Source: Pseudomonas laurylsulfatiphila
GTDB lineage: Bacteria; Pseudomonadota; Gammaproteobacteria; Pseudomonadales; Pseudomonadaceae
Length of the DNA stretch: 64,000 bases
Assembly: GCF_002934665.1 (NCBI RefSeq)
Contig: NZ_NIRS01000004.1
Span: 684,501-748,500 of the forward strand
Reading direction: 5' to 3'
Below the pieces are notes generated by a model. It did no database searches, had not been told where the DNA came from, and was given only the letters and a program-made list of their open reading frames with translations. Shown here one piece after another: positions 45,398 through 55,313 of the stretch. Positions within the stretch are counted from its first letter, which is position 1; every line of letters starts with the position of its first letter. A program made the translations under genes and the position numbers.

Positions 45398-47410
45398 TTA
45401 AAGGGCATTGATCAGAGTGCTGAAAATTTCCTGCGCAGTCTTGATGATCTGCGAAGACGCCGTGTAGTACTGCTGATACTTGGTCAGGTTACCGGCCTCT
45501 TCATCGAGATCGACCCCCGACAGCGAGTCACGGGCGTTTCGCGCCCCGGTCAGGATGGTGTCAGTGGCTGTGCCGTCCAGTTGAGCCTGCTTGGCCTGGG
45601 AGCCGACGCTCGACACCAGGCCACCATAAGCCTCGGTAAAACTCACACCCGGGCTCGTGGCAGTGGCCCCCACCGTTGCCTTGGTTTGCAGACCGAGCAA
45701 GGCCGAAGCATTGCGGTTGTCGGTGCTGCCGGCCGCGGTCATGGCAATGTTGAAACTGTCACCCGAAGCCGGGCTGCCGCTGACGGTCATCCCCACGCTG
45801 AAGGTTTTGGCATTGCCACCGGCATCGGTGTAAGGCACGGCAATGTTCAGGTCGTTGTTCTGGCCTGGCACGATGTTGCCGGTACCGATGCTGTTGCCCT
45901 TGGCGTCGAACACTTCATAGGCCGTGGCGCTGGTCATGAGCATGCGAACCGGCATCGATGCCTTGACCGCCGTCTGCACTTCCAGACGCTGGACCGGATC
46001 GTAGATATCCAGGGCCGTGTTCAGTGTCGGCTGACTGACAGCACCGGTGCCGTCATTGCCCGAGGCCTTGGAAGAGGTTAGCGGAGCGGCCGTGGCCAGG
46101 GTTTTGGCGTCGGTCATGACCGCGGTCATGTCCGCGGCGGAGCTGCGCGTCGGGGTAATCTTGAAGCTGTCGCCAGCGGTGACCGAACCTGCGCTCAGGC
46201 TCAGGCTGAAGCCATCGATGACCGGCTCGGCAGCAGGAGGTGTAGCGAAAGCGAAGTTGCCCATGTCGGTGTTATCCGACAAGCGACGCACGTTGTAGCC
46301 CGTGGCCGTGACGGTCACCTGATAGTCACTGGCCTGCAGCTTGCTGGTGTCCTTGATGGTGACGTTCAGGTTGCCGGAGGCCGGGTTGTTGTTCGCATTG
46401 GCGATGCTGCGCTGACTGATGGCCGCCGCGCTGTTGATGTTGTTGAACAGAGCGGCGCCGAAGTTGCCGTTCTGGTCCAGGCCCTGCCCCAACTGCTTGT
46501 TGACCTGATCCGCCACAACCATGGCGATGCGACCCAGGCTATTGACCGCCGGCGTCAGCACTTCAGAGCGATAGCGCAACAGTCCACCCATCTGGCCGCC
46601 GCTCATCACACCGGTGATGTCGATCGACGAACTGCCACGATCCATGATGATCGAGGAACGGGTCGGGTCGGTCGGGTCTGCCGCCATGCGCAATTTATTG
46701 ACCGTGTCGCCGACAACCAACGGCTGGCCGCTACCCAGGTAGATATCCAGTCGACCTTCGGTTTCGGTGACCTGAGTGCCGACCAGCTCGTTGAGCTGGC
46801 GAATGGTTTCGTTGCGCTGGTCCAGCAGTTCGTTGGGCGTGCCACTCGAACTGCTGACTTCACTGATTCTCTTGTTGTACGCCGCGACAGTCGACGCCAG
46901 CTTGTTGACCTGTTCGGCCATCGAGCCCAACTGATCGTTGATGTATGTGTTCTGCTGCGTCAACTGCTGGGACATGGCATTGAAGCGGCTGCTCAAACCC
47001 TGGGCATTGGTCAACAGCGCCTGGCGTGCAGCGTTGTCGTTGGAGTTCGCGGACAGCGTCTGCAACGACGAGAAGAAGGACTGCAGTGTTTTGGTGATGC
47101 CGGTGCCACTGTCGGACAGCAGTTTGTCCACCTGAGTGGCCTGCCCCAGATAAGCCTGCGCATCACCGTTGAGCGAGGTAGTGGTCTGCAACTGCGCATC
47201 GAGGTAGCTGTTGTACACCCGACGCACATCGGCCAGCGTCGTGCCGGTGCCGATGAACACATTGCCGTACTGAATAGAGCCTTTGGTGCCCTGTACAGTT
47301 TGTTGGCGCGAGTACCCGACGGTATCGACGTTGGAAATGTTGTTACCGGTAGTCACCAACGAAGCGTGGCTAGCAGAGAGCCCCGACATCCCGATATTGA
47401 GCAAACTCAT
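45398..47410 (-). CDS. flgK: hook-filament junction protein FlgK
   Basis: 670 residues. The N-terminal rod-type motif (MSLLNIGMSGLSASHASLVT, NNISNVDTVGYSRQ) and the C-terminal LDEEAGNLTKYQQYYTASSQ helix pair up in D0. The extended middle forms outer domains. FlgK caps the hook before FlgL and filament are added. Confidence 0.95.
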   Translation of the reverse strand: MSLLNIGMSGLSASHASLVTTGNNISNVDTVGYSRQQTVQGTKGSIQYGNVFIGTGTTLADVRRVYNSYLDAQLQTTTSLNGDAQAYLGQATQVDKLLSDSGTGITKTLQSFFSSLQTLSANSNDNAARQALLTNAQGLSSRFNAMSQQLTQQNTYINDQLGSMAEQVNKLASTVAAYNKRISEVSSSSGTPNELLDQRNETIRQLNELVGTQVTETEGRLDIYLGSGQPLVVGDTVNKLRMAADPTDPTRSSIIMDRGSSSIDITGVMSGGQMGGLLRYRSEVLTPAVNSLGRIAMVVADQVNKQLGQGLDQNGNFGAALFNNINSAAAISQRSIANANNNPASGNLNVTIKDTSKLQASDYQVTVTATGYNVRRLSDNTDMGNFAFATPPAAEPVIDGFSLSLSAGSVTAGDSFKITPTRSSAADMTAVMTDAKTLATAAPLTSSKASGNDGTGAVSQPTLNTALDIYDPVQRLEVQTAVKASMPVRMLMTSATAYEVFDAKGNSIGTGNIVPGQNNDLNIAVPYTDAGGNAKTFSVGMTVSGSPASGDSFNIAMTAAGSTDNRNASALLGLQTKATVGATATSPGVSFTEAYGGLVSSVGSQAKQAQLDGTATDTILTGARNARDSLSGVDLDEEAGNLTKYQQYYTASSQIIKTAQEIFSTLINAL

Positions 47411-47433
47411 GGTTCAGACCTTATTCCTTGTGC

Positions 47434-48720
47434 CTATAAAGGCGTAGTGGAAACGCCCGCCGCAGCGTAGTTCTGGTAACTCGTCATCTGCTTGGCTATC
47501 TGCGAAATCTTGCTCGCGTAGTCCGGGTCGGTTGCGTAACCGGCCTTCTGCAACTCGCGTACAAACTGTTCCGGGTTATCGGCCGACTTCACGACATCTT
47601 GATAGCGATTATTGGTCTGCAGCAAAGTCACAAGGTCATGGAAACTGTCCTTGTAGGAGTCGTAGGAACGGAACTCGGCCGTCTCCTTGACCATCTGCCC
47701 GTTCCTGAATTCGCTGGTGATCGCCCGCGCCGAATTTCCCTGCCAACTATTGCCGGCCTTGATGCCGAACAGGTTGTGGCTGCTGCTGCCGTCCTGCTGG
47801 CGCATGACCGATTTGCCCCAGCCGGTTTCCAGCGCCGCCTGGGCCACCAGGTAACGCGGATCGACACCAATCCGCGCCGCCGCCTCCTTGGCCATCGGCA
47901 ACATGGTGTTGACGAACTGGTCGGCGGAACTGAAGGCTTTCTTCGGGGGCGCCAGCGGAATCTGCGCCATGGCGCGACCGTAGATCTGCATGCCGCCCGA
48001 GGAGGATTGCTGCGCGGTCGCCAGCCAGTCGCCGTTGTACAGCGGTCCCGTGCCGGTGCTTGTCGCGCGCTCAGGCAACGGTGTCTTGTTGATCGTCGTG
48101 GCAGCGGGCGTCGCCGAAGGCACCAGCCCGGCCAACAGACGATCAGCCAGCTTCGGCGGCAATGCCAGACGTCGCTGATTGATCAGCGCCATGTCATTGC
48201 GATGACCACCCTCACCCGCCTCTTGCGGCGCATGGACCGAGCGCGAAGCCCACAACGGACGCTGCCCATTGACCCGCGACAGCGGTCCGTTGATTGCCGT
48301 TGTGCCGGCTGCCACCGGCGTTTGCACGGCGACTTTCGCGGCCTCTTGCTTGGCCAGAGACGCTGCGGCGGCTTCACCCGGCGCCAGCGGTTTGTTCTTC
48401 GACATCTGGCGCATCAGCACGTCAGCCAGGCCGATACCACCGCCCTCGCGGGACATGGAAACGGCCAGTTGCTGGTCGTACATTTCCTGATATTGCTTGG
48501 CTGCCGGGGTGTTCATCGGATTGTCCTGGCCCAGCGCTTCAGTGGCCGAACGCATGGACTTGAGCATTTCCCCGAGGAACAGCGACTCGAATTCCTGCGC
48601 CACCTTGCGCAGGTTGCCGTCGCTATTCTTGTCGCCGACCTTGAGCTGATTCAGACGATTGAGGTCCGAGTAGGAACCCGAATCGCTGCTGCTGACCAGA
48701 CCGCTCTTGCGCATATCCAC
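47434..48720 (-). CDS. flgJ: flagellar rod assembly protein and muramidase FlgJ
   Basis: 428 residues. The N-terminal rod-scaffold domain (about 30-110, AQEFESLFLGEMLKSMRSAT), a linker, and a C-terminal glucosaminidase domain (about 265-410, VAQAALETGWGKSVM, SSHNLFGIKAG) that opens peptidoglycan for the rod. The GTG at 48720 has GAGG upstream; an ATG two codons on is an alternative. Confidence 0.94.
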   Translation of the reverse strand: MDMRKSGLVSSSDSGSYSDLNRLNQLKVGDKNSDGNLRKVAQEFESLFLGEMLKSMRSATEALGQDNPMNTPAAKQYQEMYDQQLAVSMSREGGGIGLADVLMRQMSKNKPLAPGEAAAASLAKQEAAKVAVQTPVAAGTTAINGPLSRVNGQRPLWASRSVHAPQEAGEGGHRNDMALINQRRLALPPKLADRLLAGLVPSATPAATTINKTPLPERATSTGTGPLYNGDWLATAQQSSSGGMQIYGRAMAQIPLAPPKKAFSSADQFVNTMLPMAKEAAARIGVDPRYLVAQAALETGWGKSVMRQQDGSSSHNLFGIKAGNSWQGNSARAITSEFRNGQMVKETAEFRSYDSYKDSFHDLVTLLQTNNRYQDVVKSADNPEQFVRELQKAGYATDPDYASKISQIAKQMTSYQNYAAAGVSTTPL

Positions 48721-48731
48721 GATGGCCGTCC

Positions 48732-49841
48732 TCAGATCACGATCAGGTCGGCTTGCAGGGCGCCGGCCTGCTTCAGCGCTTCGAGGATGGCCATCAGGTC
48801 ACCCGGTGCCGCGCCGACCTGGTTCACCGCCCGCACGATCTCGTCGAGGGTGGTGCCAGGGCCGAACTTGAACATCGGCTTGGCTTCCTGCTGGGCATTG
48901 ACCTTCGAACGCGGCACCACCGCCGTCGTGCCATTGGACAGAGGGCCGGGCTGGCTGACGATCGGGTCTTCGGTGATGGTCACGGTCAGGCTGCCGTGGG
49001 TCACGGCGGCCGGAGAAACCTTGACGTTCTGGCCGATCACGATGGTGCCGGTACGGGAGTTGATGATGACTTTCGCCACCGCCTGGCCCGGATCGATCTC
49101 GAGGTTTTCCAGGATCGACAGGTAGTCGACCCGCTGGCTTGGATCGAGCGGCGCGGTGACGCGAACCGAACCACCGTCGATGGCCTGGGCCACGCCAGGG
49201 CCGAGCATGTTGTTGATCTTGTCGACGATGCGCTTGGCCGTGGTGAAGTCGGAACGGTTGAGGTTCAGCGTCAGGCTGTTGCCCTGGTTGAAACCGCTCG
49301 GCACCGCGCGCTCCACCGATGCACCACCGGGGATGCGGCCGGCCGACGGAACGTTGACGGTGATCTTCGAGCCGTCACGCCCTTCCGCATCGAAACCGCC
49401 GACCACCAGGTTGCCCTGGGCCACCGCATAGACGTTGCCGTCGATCCCCTTGAGTGGCGTCAGCAGCAAGGTGCCGCCGCGCAAGCTCTTGGAGTTGCCG
49501 ATAGAGGAAACAGTGATATCGACCTGCTGCCCCGGCTTGGCAAACGCCGGCAGATCGGCGCTGATCGACACGGCCGCCACGTTCTTCAACTGCACGTTGC
49601 CCGACCCCGGCGGCACCTTGATGCCGAACTGCGAGAGCATGTTGTTGAAGGTCTGCAGGGTGAACGGGGTCTGCGTCGTCTGGTCGCCGGTGCCGTTAAG
49701 CCCGACCACCAGGCCGTAACCGATCAACTGGTTGGAACGTACGCCGGAAATGCTGGCGATGTCCTTCAGGCGCTCGGCTTGAGCATTGAAGGCTGCCGAC
49801 AGCATCAGGGCGGCCACCATAAGGTGTTTGAAGTTCAACAT
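48732..49841 (-). CDS. flgI: flagellar P-ring protein FlgI
   Basis: 369 residues with a Sec signal peptide ([20 protein letters not shown], cleavage after AQA). The mature protein starts [20 protein letters not shown], strongly conserved in the family. The ATG at 49841 gives the usual length; a GTG at 49859 directly after flgH is also open. It is periplasmic and surrounds the rod. Confidence 0.94.
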   Translation of the reverse strand: MLNFKHLMVAALMLSAAFNAQAERLKDIASISGVRSNQLIGYGLVVGLNGTGDQTTQTPFTLQTFNNMLSQFGIKVPPGSGNVQLKNVAAVSISADLPAFAKPGQQVDITVSSIGNSKSLRGGTLLLTPLKGIDGNVYAVAQGNLVVGGFDAEGRDGSKITVNVPSAGRIPGGASVERAVPSGFNQGNSLTLNLNRSDFTTAKRIVDKINNMLGPGVAQAIDGGSVRVTAPLDPSQRVDYLSILENLEIDPGQAVAKVIINSRTGTIVIGQNVKVSPAAVTHGSLTVTITEDPIVSQPGPLSNGTTAVVPRSKVNAQQEAKPMFKFGPGTTLDEIVRAVNQVGAAPGDLMAILEALKQAGALQADLIVI

Positions 49842-49859
49842 GCTCAACTGGAAAGCCAC

Positions 49860-50555
49860 CTAGAAAGGGAACAGCGGGCTGAGGAAGAAACGGTCGAACC
49901 AGCCTGGCTGACTCGCATCGGCAAACGAGCCGGTACCCGAGTAGGTGATGCGCGCATCGGCGACACGGGTCGACGACACGGTGTTGTCGGTCGAGATGTC
50001 ATCGGCGCGAACCAGGCCGGCGATCCGCACCAGCTCATCGCCGGTGTTGAGCGTCATCCACTTCTCGCCGCGCACCGCGATGATGCCGTTGGGCAACACA
50101 TCGGCGACGGTCACGGTGATCGAACCGGTCAGGGTGTTGCCCTGCGCCGCCTTGCTGTCACCCTTGGTCGCGCGGTCACCTTCGTAGCTGGCACTCAGGC
50201 TCAGGTCGCCATCGCCGAACGGGTTGTTAGTGGTGGCGCTGCTGCCGAACAGCGAACTCAGGCCGATGTTGGCCTTGCTGTTCTTGCCAATTTGCGAGTT
50301 GGCGTTTTTGCTGGCCTGGGTCCTTTCGTTCAGGGTGATGGTGATGATGTCACCGACCCGGAACGCCTTGCGGTCGCTGTAGAGGTTCTGTTCGAAACCG
50401 GCCTGATAGATCGAGCCGTTGTTCGCGGCCGCCGGCAGCGGCGTGCGCGGCAACACCGGAGCGTAGTAAGGGTCATTAGGCTTGGGCGTCGAAGGGACGC
50501 AGCCTGCGAGTGCAGTGATACCACTCAGTGCCAGAACAGTTGCATAGCGATTCAT
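49860..50555 (-). CDS. flgH: flagellar L-ring lipoprotein FlgH
   Basis: 231 residues. The signal peptide ends in a lipobox (ITALAGC), giving a lipid-anchored outer-membrane protein. Family motifs [19 protein letters not shown] and [10 protein letters not shown]-like region ([19 protein letters not shown]) are present. Confidence 0.94.
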   Translation of the reverse strand: MNRYATVLALSGITALAGCVPSTPKPNDPYYAPVLPRTPLPAAANNGSIYQAGFEQNLYSDRKAFRVGDIITITLNERTQASKNANSQIGKNSKANIGLSSLFGSSATTNNPFGDGDLSLSASYEGDRATKGDSKAAQGNTLTGSITVTVADVLPNGIIAVRGEKWMTLNTGDELVRIAGLVRADDISTDNTVSSTRVADARITYSGTGSFADASQPGWFDRFFLSPLFPF

Positions 50556-50607
50556 GACCCTACCTCACGGTGTTGCAGGCAGCCTCATGGCCACCCCATA
50601 GACTTGA

Positions 50608-51393
50608 TTACAGATTCTGCGTTACGAACGAGAGCATCTGGTCGGCGGTGGAGATCACCTTGGAGTTCATCTCGTAGGCGCGCTGGGTGGTGATCATGTT
50701 GACCATCTCCTCAACGGTGCTGACGTTGGACGTTTCCAGGGTGTTCTGCAGCGTGGTGCCGAAACCGTTCAGACCCGGTGTGCCGACTTGCGGCGCGCCA
50801 CTGGCGGCGGTTTCCAGGAACAGGTTGTTGCCCACTGCCTGCAGGCCGGCCGGGTTGATGAAGTCGGCGGTCTGCAGGTTGCCGATCACCTGGGCAGCCG
50901 GGTTGCCGGCAATGGTGATGGACACGGTGCCGTCGCGGCCGACGGTGAAGGTCTGCGCGTCGTTCGGAATGACAATCGCCGGCTCCAGGGCAAAGCCGCT
51001 GGCATTGACGATCTGGCCGTTGGAGTCCAGGTGGAAAGTACCGTCACGGGTGTAGGACGTGGTGCCGTCCGGTTGCAGGATCTGGAAGAAACCGCGACCG
51101 TCGATGGCCATGTCCAGCGGCTGCTCGGTGGTTTGCAGGCTGCCGGCGGTGAAGTTCTTCTGGGTGCCGACGATGCGCACACCGGTACCCAGTTGCAGAC
51201 CCGACGGCAGTTCGCTGTCCTGGGTCGACTGGGCGCCTGGCTGACGCTTGATCTGGTAGAGCAGGTCCTGGAACTCGGCGCGGTCACGTTTGAAACCCGT
51301 GGTCGACACGTTCGCCAGGTTGTTGGAAATGGTGGTCAGGTTGGTGTCCTGGGCGGACAGACCTGTTTTGGCAACCCATAGAGCCGGAAGCAT
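50608..51393 (-). CDS. flgG: distal rod protein FlgG
   Basis: 261 residues with the rod/hook motif (WVAKTGLSAQDTNLTTISNN, LANVSTTGFKR) and C-terminal NVSTVEEMVNMITTQRAYEM. It polymerises as the distal rod under the LP rings. Confidence 0.95.
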   Translation of the reverse strand: MLPALWVAKTGLSAQDTNLTTISNNLANVSTTGFKRDRAEFQDLLYQIKRQPGAQSTQDSELPSGLQLGTGVRIVGTQKNFTAGSLQTTEQPLDMAIDGRGFFQILQPDGTTSYTRDGTFHLDSNGQIVNASGFALEPAIVIPNDAQTFTVGRDGTVSITIAGNPAAQVIGNLQTADFINPAGLQAVGNNLFLETAASGAPQVGTPGLNGFGTTLQNTLETSNVSTVEEMVNMITTQRAYEMNSKVISTADQMLSFVTQNL

Positions 51394-51438
51394 TCGATTC
51401 TCCTCGTGCGCCTGTTTTACGGCGCGACGTTCTGGTGA

Positions 51439-52179
51439 TTAGCTGATCTGCAAGACCCGAGCCATGGCCTGGTCATCGTCTTTGGCGGTGTTCATCATCT
51501 TGATGTGCAGCTCGAACTGCTTGGACAAGGCCAATACCGAGGTCATTTCTTCCACGGCATTGACGTTGCTCGACTCGAGGAACCCGGACACCAGCTTGAC
51601 GCCGGCATCGGCCTGCGCCGGCTGGCCGTCCTTGGTGTGGATCGAACCATCCAGGCCCTTGGTCATGTTCTTCAGGTCCGGGTTGACCAGCTTGATGCGG
51701 TCCACTTCAGCCATCACCCGAGGCCCCTCGCCCATCGCGCGAATGCTGATGGTGCCGTCCTCGCCGACTTCGATCTGCTGCTCCGGTGGCACGGCAATCG
51801 GCCCGCCATTGCCCATGACCGGCATGCCGTTACCGGCACGCAGCACGCCCAGGGCGTCAACGTTCAGGCTGCCGGTGCGCACGTAGCTTTCACCGCCATC
51901 GGGATTTTGTACGGCGATCCAGCCGCCGCCTTGCACGGCAACGTCGAGGTCGCGGCCGGTTTCCACCAGTGAGCCCGGGGAGAAATCCGTGGCCGGGCGT
52001 TCGGACATGGCAAACGCACGCGCCGGAAAGCTGTCACCGAATACCGGCATCGAACGGGCCTGCTCCAGGTCTTTCTGGAAGCCGTTGGTGGAGATGTTCG
52101 CGAGGTTGTTGGCATGCGCCTTTTGCGCCAGTGCATTCTGGCTGGCGCCGGTCATTGCCACATAAAGGTACTTGTCCAC
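51439..52179 (-). CDS. flgF: proximal rod protein FlgF
   Basis: 246 residues starting VDKYLYVAMTGASQNALAQK from a GTG at 52179 with GAGG close upstream; 34 codons of upstream extension were rejected. Rod motif NNLANISTNGFQKD and C-terminal SSNVNAVEEMTSVLALSKQF are present. It is first in flgFGHIJKL here; flgBCDE do not precede it. Confidence 0.94.
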   Translation of the reverse strand: MDKYLYVAMTGASQNALAQKAHANNLANISTNGFQKDLEQARSMPVFGDSFPARAFAMSERPATDFSPGSLVETGRDLDVAVQGGGWIAVQNPDGGESYVRTGSLNVDALGVLRAGNGMPVMGNGGPIAVPPEQQIEVGEDGTISIRAMGEGPRVMAEVDRIKLVNPDLKNMTKGLDGSIHTKDGQPAQADAGVKLVSGFLESSNVNAVEEMTSVLALSKQFELHIKMMNTAKDDDQAMARVLQIS

Positions 52180-52235
52180 ACTCTTTCCTCTGCCTGCCGG
52201 ACGTTTGCCGCCCGCTGCTGTGTTGCTGAGCCATA

Positions 52236-52251
52236 AGCAATTTGCAGACCA
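52236..52251 (-). promoter_or_regulatory. sigma-54 promoter of the flgF operon
   Basis: Minus-strand TGGTCTGCAAATTGCT has exact -24/-12 spacing, about 57 bases upstream of the flgF GTG. Confidence 0.8.
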
Positions 52252-52370
52252 ACTTGTTTTTGGCGGCGCGAGGCCCGGCAAACAGGGGACTTTGAGGAAT
52301 CAGAGGGGGATGGGTGATTTGTATCAGAGACGAAAAACCGGCGGTGTCATGCCGCTTCGCGGCAATGGAT

Positions 52371-52440
52371 CAAAAGATCGCAGCCTGCGGCAGCTCCTAC
52401 AGAGATCAATGTAGGAGCTGCCGCAGGCTGCGATCTTTTG
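52371..52440. repeat. REPIN downstream of phhR
   Basis: AAAGATCGCAGCCTGCGGCA and its inverse complement form a long hairpin ending CGATCTTTTG. It lies just after the phhR stop on the minus strand, so it may double as a terminator between phhR and flgF. Confidence 0.85.
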
Positions 52441-52443
52441 ATC

Positions 52444-54006
52444 TTAAGTGCTGCTGTCCTTGCCCACCTCATAATCGCGCAACTTGTTGGCAATGGTCGT
52501 ATGCGAAACCCCCAACCGCTTGCCCAGTTGCCGACTGCTCGGATGTTCGGAATACAGCCGTTCCAGCACAGCTTTTTCGAAACGCCCGACAATCTCGTCC
52601 AGCCCACCCTCCAGCGAAAAATCGCCAAGGGGCTGACGCACGCCATAATCCGGCAGGCGAATATGCTCGGCCTTGACCGTGCCGCCGTCGCACAGGGAAA
52701 CCGCCTGGAACAGCACATTCTCCAGTTGCCGCACGTTGCCCGGCCAGTGGTAGTGGCTGAGGCGCTCCATGGCCGCCGGGGCGAGTTTGGGCAATGGGCA
52801 TCCGATCTGCCGGCTGGCCTGATCGAGGAAGTGCTCCACCAGCGGCGTCAAACCGTCGAGGCATTCGCGCAGTGGCGGGATGTGCAGCGACAACACATTC
52901 AAGCGGTGATAGAGATCCTGGCGGAACTCGCCGCGTGCGCACAATTCGGACAGGTCGACCTGGGTCGCGCAGATCACTCGCACGTCGAGGTAGACCTCCT
53001 CGTCGCTGCCCACACGACGGAAGCAGCCGTCCTGCAAAAAGCGCAGCAATTTCACCTGCAAGCGCGGGCTCATTTCCCCGACGCCATCGAGAAACAGCGT
53101 ACCGCCCGCCGTCAGCTCCAGTAGCCCGAGCTTGCCTTCGGCCCGTGCCCCTTCAAAGGCACCGGGGCCATAACCGAACAATTCCGTCTCGGCCATGGAC
53201 TCCGGCAGCCCGGCACAATTGAGCGCCATCAACGGCGACTGTCCACGCGGACTGGCCAGGTGGCAGGCCCGTGCCAGCAACTCTTTGCCGGTGCCGGTTT
53301 CGCCTTCTATCAATAGCGGCGCATCCAGCGGTGCCATGCGCCGCGCTTCGCGCACCACCGCGGCCATCACTTTCGAGCTCTGGAAGATGCTGTCGAAGCC
53401 ACGCAACTCCTGCTTGCGCACGTTGTAGATGCGCTCACCCACCCGGTCGGCGCGGTGCAGCGTCAGCACAGCACCGGCCATGGCCTCGCTGTCGTCGTGC
53501 TCCGACTGCAAGGGCGCGATGTCGGCCAGGAACACGTCACCCTTGACCTTGACCCGCAGCCCGTTGATTCGCGATTTGTTGGCGCGCACCAGTTCCGGTA
53601 AGTCGAAATCTTCGGCGTACCGCGACAGGGGAATACCCGGCACCTCGTCGACCCGCACCCCCAGCAACTGCGCCGCTGCCCGGTTGGCCGCGACGATGGA
53701 ACCACCCATGTCGATCGACAGCACCGGAAACTCCAGCGCACCGAGCAAGGCATTAAGCTCCATGTGCCGACGCTCGCTGGGCATCAGCCCTACACGCTTG
53801 ACGCCGAAGACCCCGGCAATCGCTTCGAATTTCGGTCGCAAGGCCTGGAACTGAATGTTGATGAGGTTCGGGCAATGCAGGTAGATGGCGTTGCCGTGCT
53901 CCCCCCCCACTTCACCGCGGGCCACGTTGATCCCGTACTCCACCAGCAGGTTGAGAATGTCGCGCAGGATGCCGATGCGGTTCTGGCAGTGGACTTTGAT
54001 ACGCAT
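52444..54006 (-). CDS. phhR: aromatic amino-acid regulator PhhR (TyrR family)
   Basis: 520 residues. An N-terminal ACT domain (MRIKVHCQNRIGILRDILNL), a PAS domain (FPVLSIDMGGSIVAANRAAA), an AAA+ domain (GETGTGKELLARACH; Walker B TLFLDGVG) and a C-terminal TyrR-type helix-turn-helix (SSRQLGKRLGVSHTTIANKL). The sigma-54 contact loop reads GAFEGA, not GAFTGA. It is divergent from phhABC and known in Pseudomonas to activate them in response to Phe/Tyr. Confidence 0.93.
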   Translation of the reverse strand: MRIKVHCQNRIGILRDILNLLVEYGINVARGEVGGEHGNAIYLHCPNLINIQFQALRPKFEAIAGVFGVKRVGLMPSERRHMELNALLGALEFPVLSIDMGGSIVAANRAAAQLLGVRVDEVPGIPLSRYAEDFDLPELVRANKSRINGLRVKVKGDVFLADIAPLQSEHDDSEAMAGAVLTLHRADRVGERIYNVRKQELRGFDSIFQSSKVMAAVVREARRMAPLDAPLLIEGETGTGKELLARACHLASPRGQSPLMALNCAGLPESMAETELFGYGPGAFEGARAEGKLGLLELTAGGTLFLDGVGEMSPRLQVKLLRFLQDGCFRRVGSDEEVYLDVRVICATQVDLSELCARGEFRQDLYHRLNVLSLHIPPLRECLDGLTPLVEHFLDQASRQIGCPLPKLAPAAMERLSHYHWPGNVRQLENVLFQAVSLCDGGTVKAEHIRLPDYGVRQPLGDFSLEGGLDEIVGRFEKAVLERLYSEHPSSRQLGKRLGVSHTTIANKLRDYEVGKDSST

Positions 54007-54056
54007 GAAAAAGGCCTGAAATGCAATGCGGTGAATAAAGTTGGTATCAACGCAAT

Positions 54057-54153
54057 CCCTGTGGGAGCGAGCTTGCTCGCGATAGCAGATTCACATTCAA
54101 CATCTATGTTGGCTGGTCTACCGCTATCGCGAGCAAGCTCGCTCCCACAGAGG
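54057..54153. repeat. REP doublet in the phhR-phhA intergenic region
   Basis: CCCTGTGGGAGCGAGCTTGC faces its inverse complement ending GCTCGCTCCCACAG, with about 40 bases between the arms. The 410-base gap holds this repeat near phhR and the phhA control region near phhA. Confidence 0.85.
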
Positions 54154-54277
54154 GTATTGCGGTGGGCGCTCGATCGCATTTTTCTTTCGAGGCGTCCATA
54201 TAGTCGTCAAGATTATGTGACAGCCAACGCGCTTTTCAAACCTGAAAATCCCACCACCTGCGCGACAGAAGCCAATA

Positions 54278-54295
54278 CGTAACGAAAACTTTACG
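54278..54295 (+). promoter_or_regulatory. PhhR/TyrR box upstream of phhA
   Basis: CGTAACGAAAACTTTACG matches the TyrR/PhhR consensus TGTAAA-N6-TTTACA at nine of twelve defined positions. It lies about 125 bases before the phhA ATG, suited to activation. Confidence 0.65.
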
Positions 54296-54416
54296 ATTTT
54301 TGAGGGTTTTTCCTACTCGATGCGCCGATCACCTGCTGCAATGCCGCAATCCTTGGGGTATTTCTAGGTCAATAGCAGTACATAACAAGAACGACATCCC
54401 CTAGCAGGAGAGCAGT

Positions 54417-55208
54417 ATGAAGCAGACGCAATACGTGGCTCGCGAGCCCGATGCGCAAGGTTTTATCGACTACCCCGCCGAAGAACACGCGGTGTGGAAC
54501 ACGCTGATCACTCGCCAACTGAAAGTGATCGAAGGGCGTGCGTGCCAGGAATACCTGGACGGTATCGAAAAACTCGGTCTGCCCCACGACCGCATTCCTC
54601 AACTCGGCGAAATCAACAAGGTCCTCGGTGAAACCACCGGCTGGCAGGTTGCCCGGGTTCCCGCACTGATTCCCTTCCAGACCTTTTTCGAATTGCTGGC
54701 CAGCAAGCAGTTTCCGGTGGCGACCTTTATTCGTACCCGCGAAGAACTGGACTACCTGCAAGAGCCGGACATTTTCCACGAGATCTTCGGTCACTGCCCG
54801 CTGCTGACCAACCCCTGGTTCGCTGAATTCACCCATACCTACGGCAAGCTCGGCCTCAAGGCGTCCAAGGAAGAACGCGTGTACCTGGCGCGCCTGTACT
54901 GGATGACCATCGAGTTCGGCCTGGTCGATACCCCGCAAGGCCAGCGCATCTACGGCGGCGGCATTCTGTCTTCACCGAAAGAGACCGTGTATTGCCTGTC
55001 GGACGAGCCTGAGCATCAGGCGTTCGATCCACTGGAGTGCATGCGCACGCCGTACCGCATCGACATCCTGCAACCCCTGTATTTCGCTCTGCCGAACCTC
55101 AAGCGCCTGTTCGACCTGGCCCACGAAGACATCATGGGCATGGTCAAGCAAGCGATGCAGATGGGTCTGCACACTCCGAAATTTCCGCCAAAACCAAAAG
55201 CTGCGTGA
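54417..55208 (+). CDS. phhA: phenylalanine-4-hydroxylase PhhA
   Basis: 263 residues. The non-haem iron site is seen as HEIFGH in DIFHEIFGHCPLL, with a Glu in YWMTIEFGLVD. It converts Phe to Tyr with tetrahydrobiopterin. The ATG has AGGAGA upstream. It starts the phhABC unit and is typical in length for the bacterial enzyme. Confidence 0.96.
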   Translation: MKQTQYVAREPDAQGFIDYPAEEHAVWNTLITRQLKVIEGRACQEYLDGIEKLGLPHDRIPQLGEINKVLGETTGWQVARVPALIPFQTFFELLASKQFPVATFIRTREELDYLQEPDIFHEIFGHCPLLTNPWFAEFTHTYGKLGLKASKEERVYLARLYWMTIEFGLVDTPQGQRIYGGGILSSPKETVYCLSDEPEHQAFDPLECMRTPYRIDILQPLYFALPNLKRLFDLAHEDIMGMVKQAMQMGLHTPKFPPKPKAA

Positions 55209-55313
55209 ACCGCGACTTTTGCTGACAAGTGAGTCTGTCAGTCACCGTCGCTTTGGTTTAGCGTGACGGTACTGTCGACCGATATAAAAACACTCGATTA
55301 CAGGAAACACACC

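Noticed and set aside
43684-45411. 575-residue plus-strand frame opposite flgL
   Set aside because: Shadow frame that also runs through the flgL terminator.
48753-50693. 646-residue plus-strand frame across flgI-flgH-flgG
   Set aside because: Spans three conserved genes on the other strand; composition typical of an antisense shadow.
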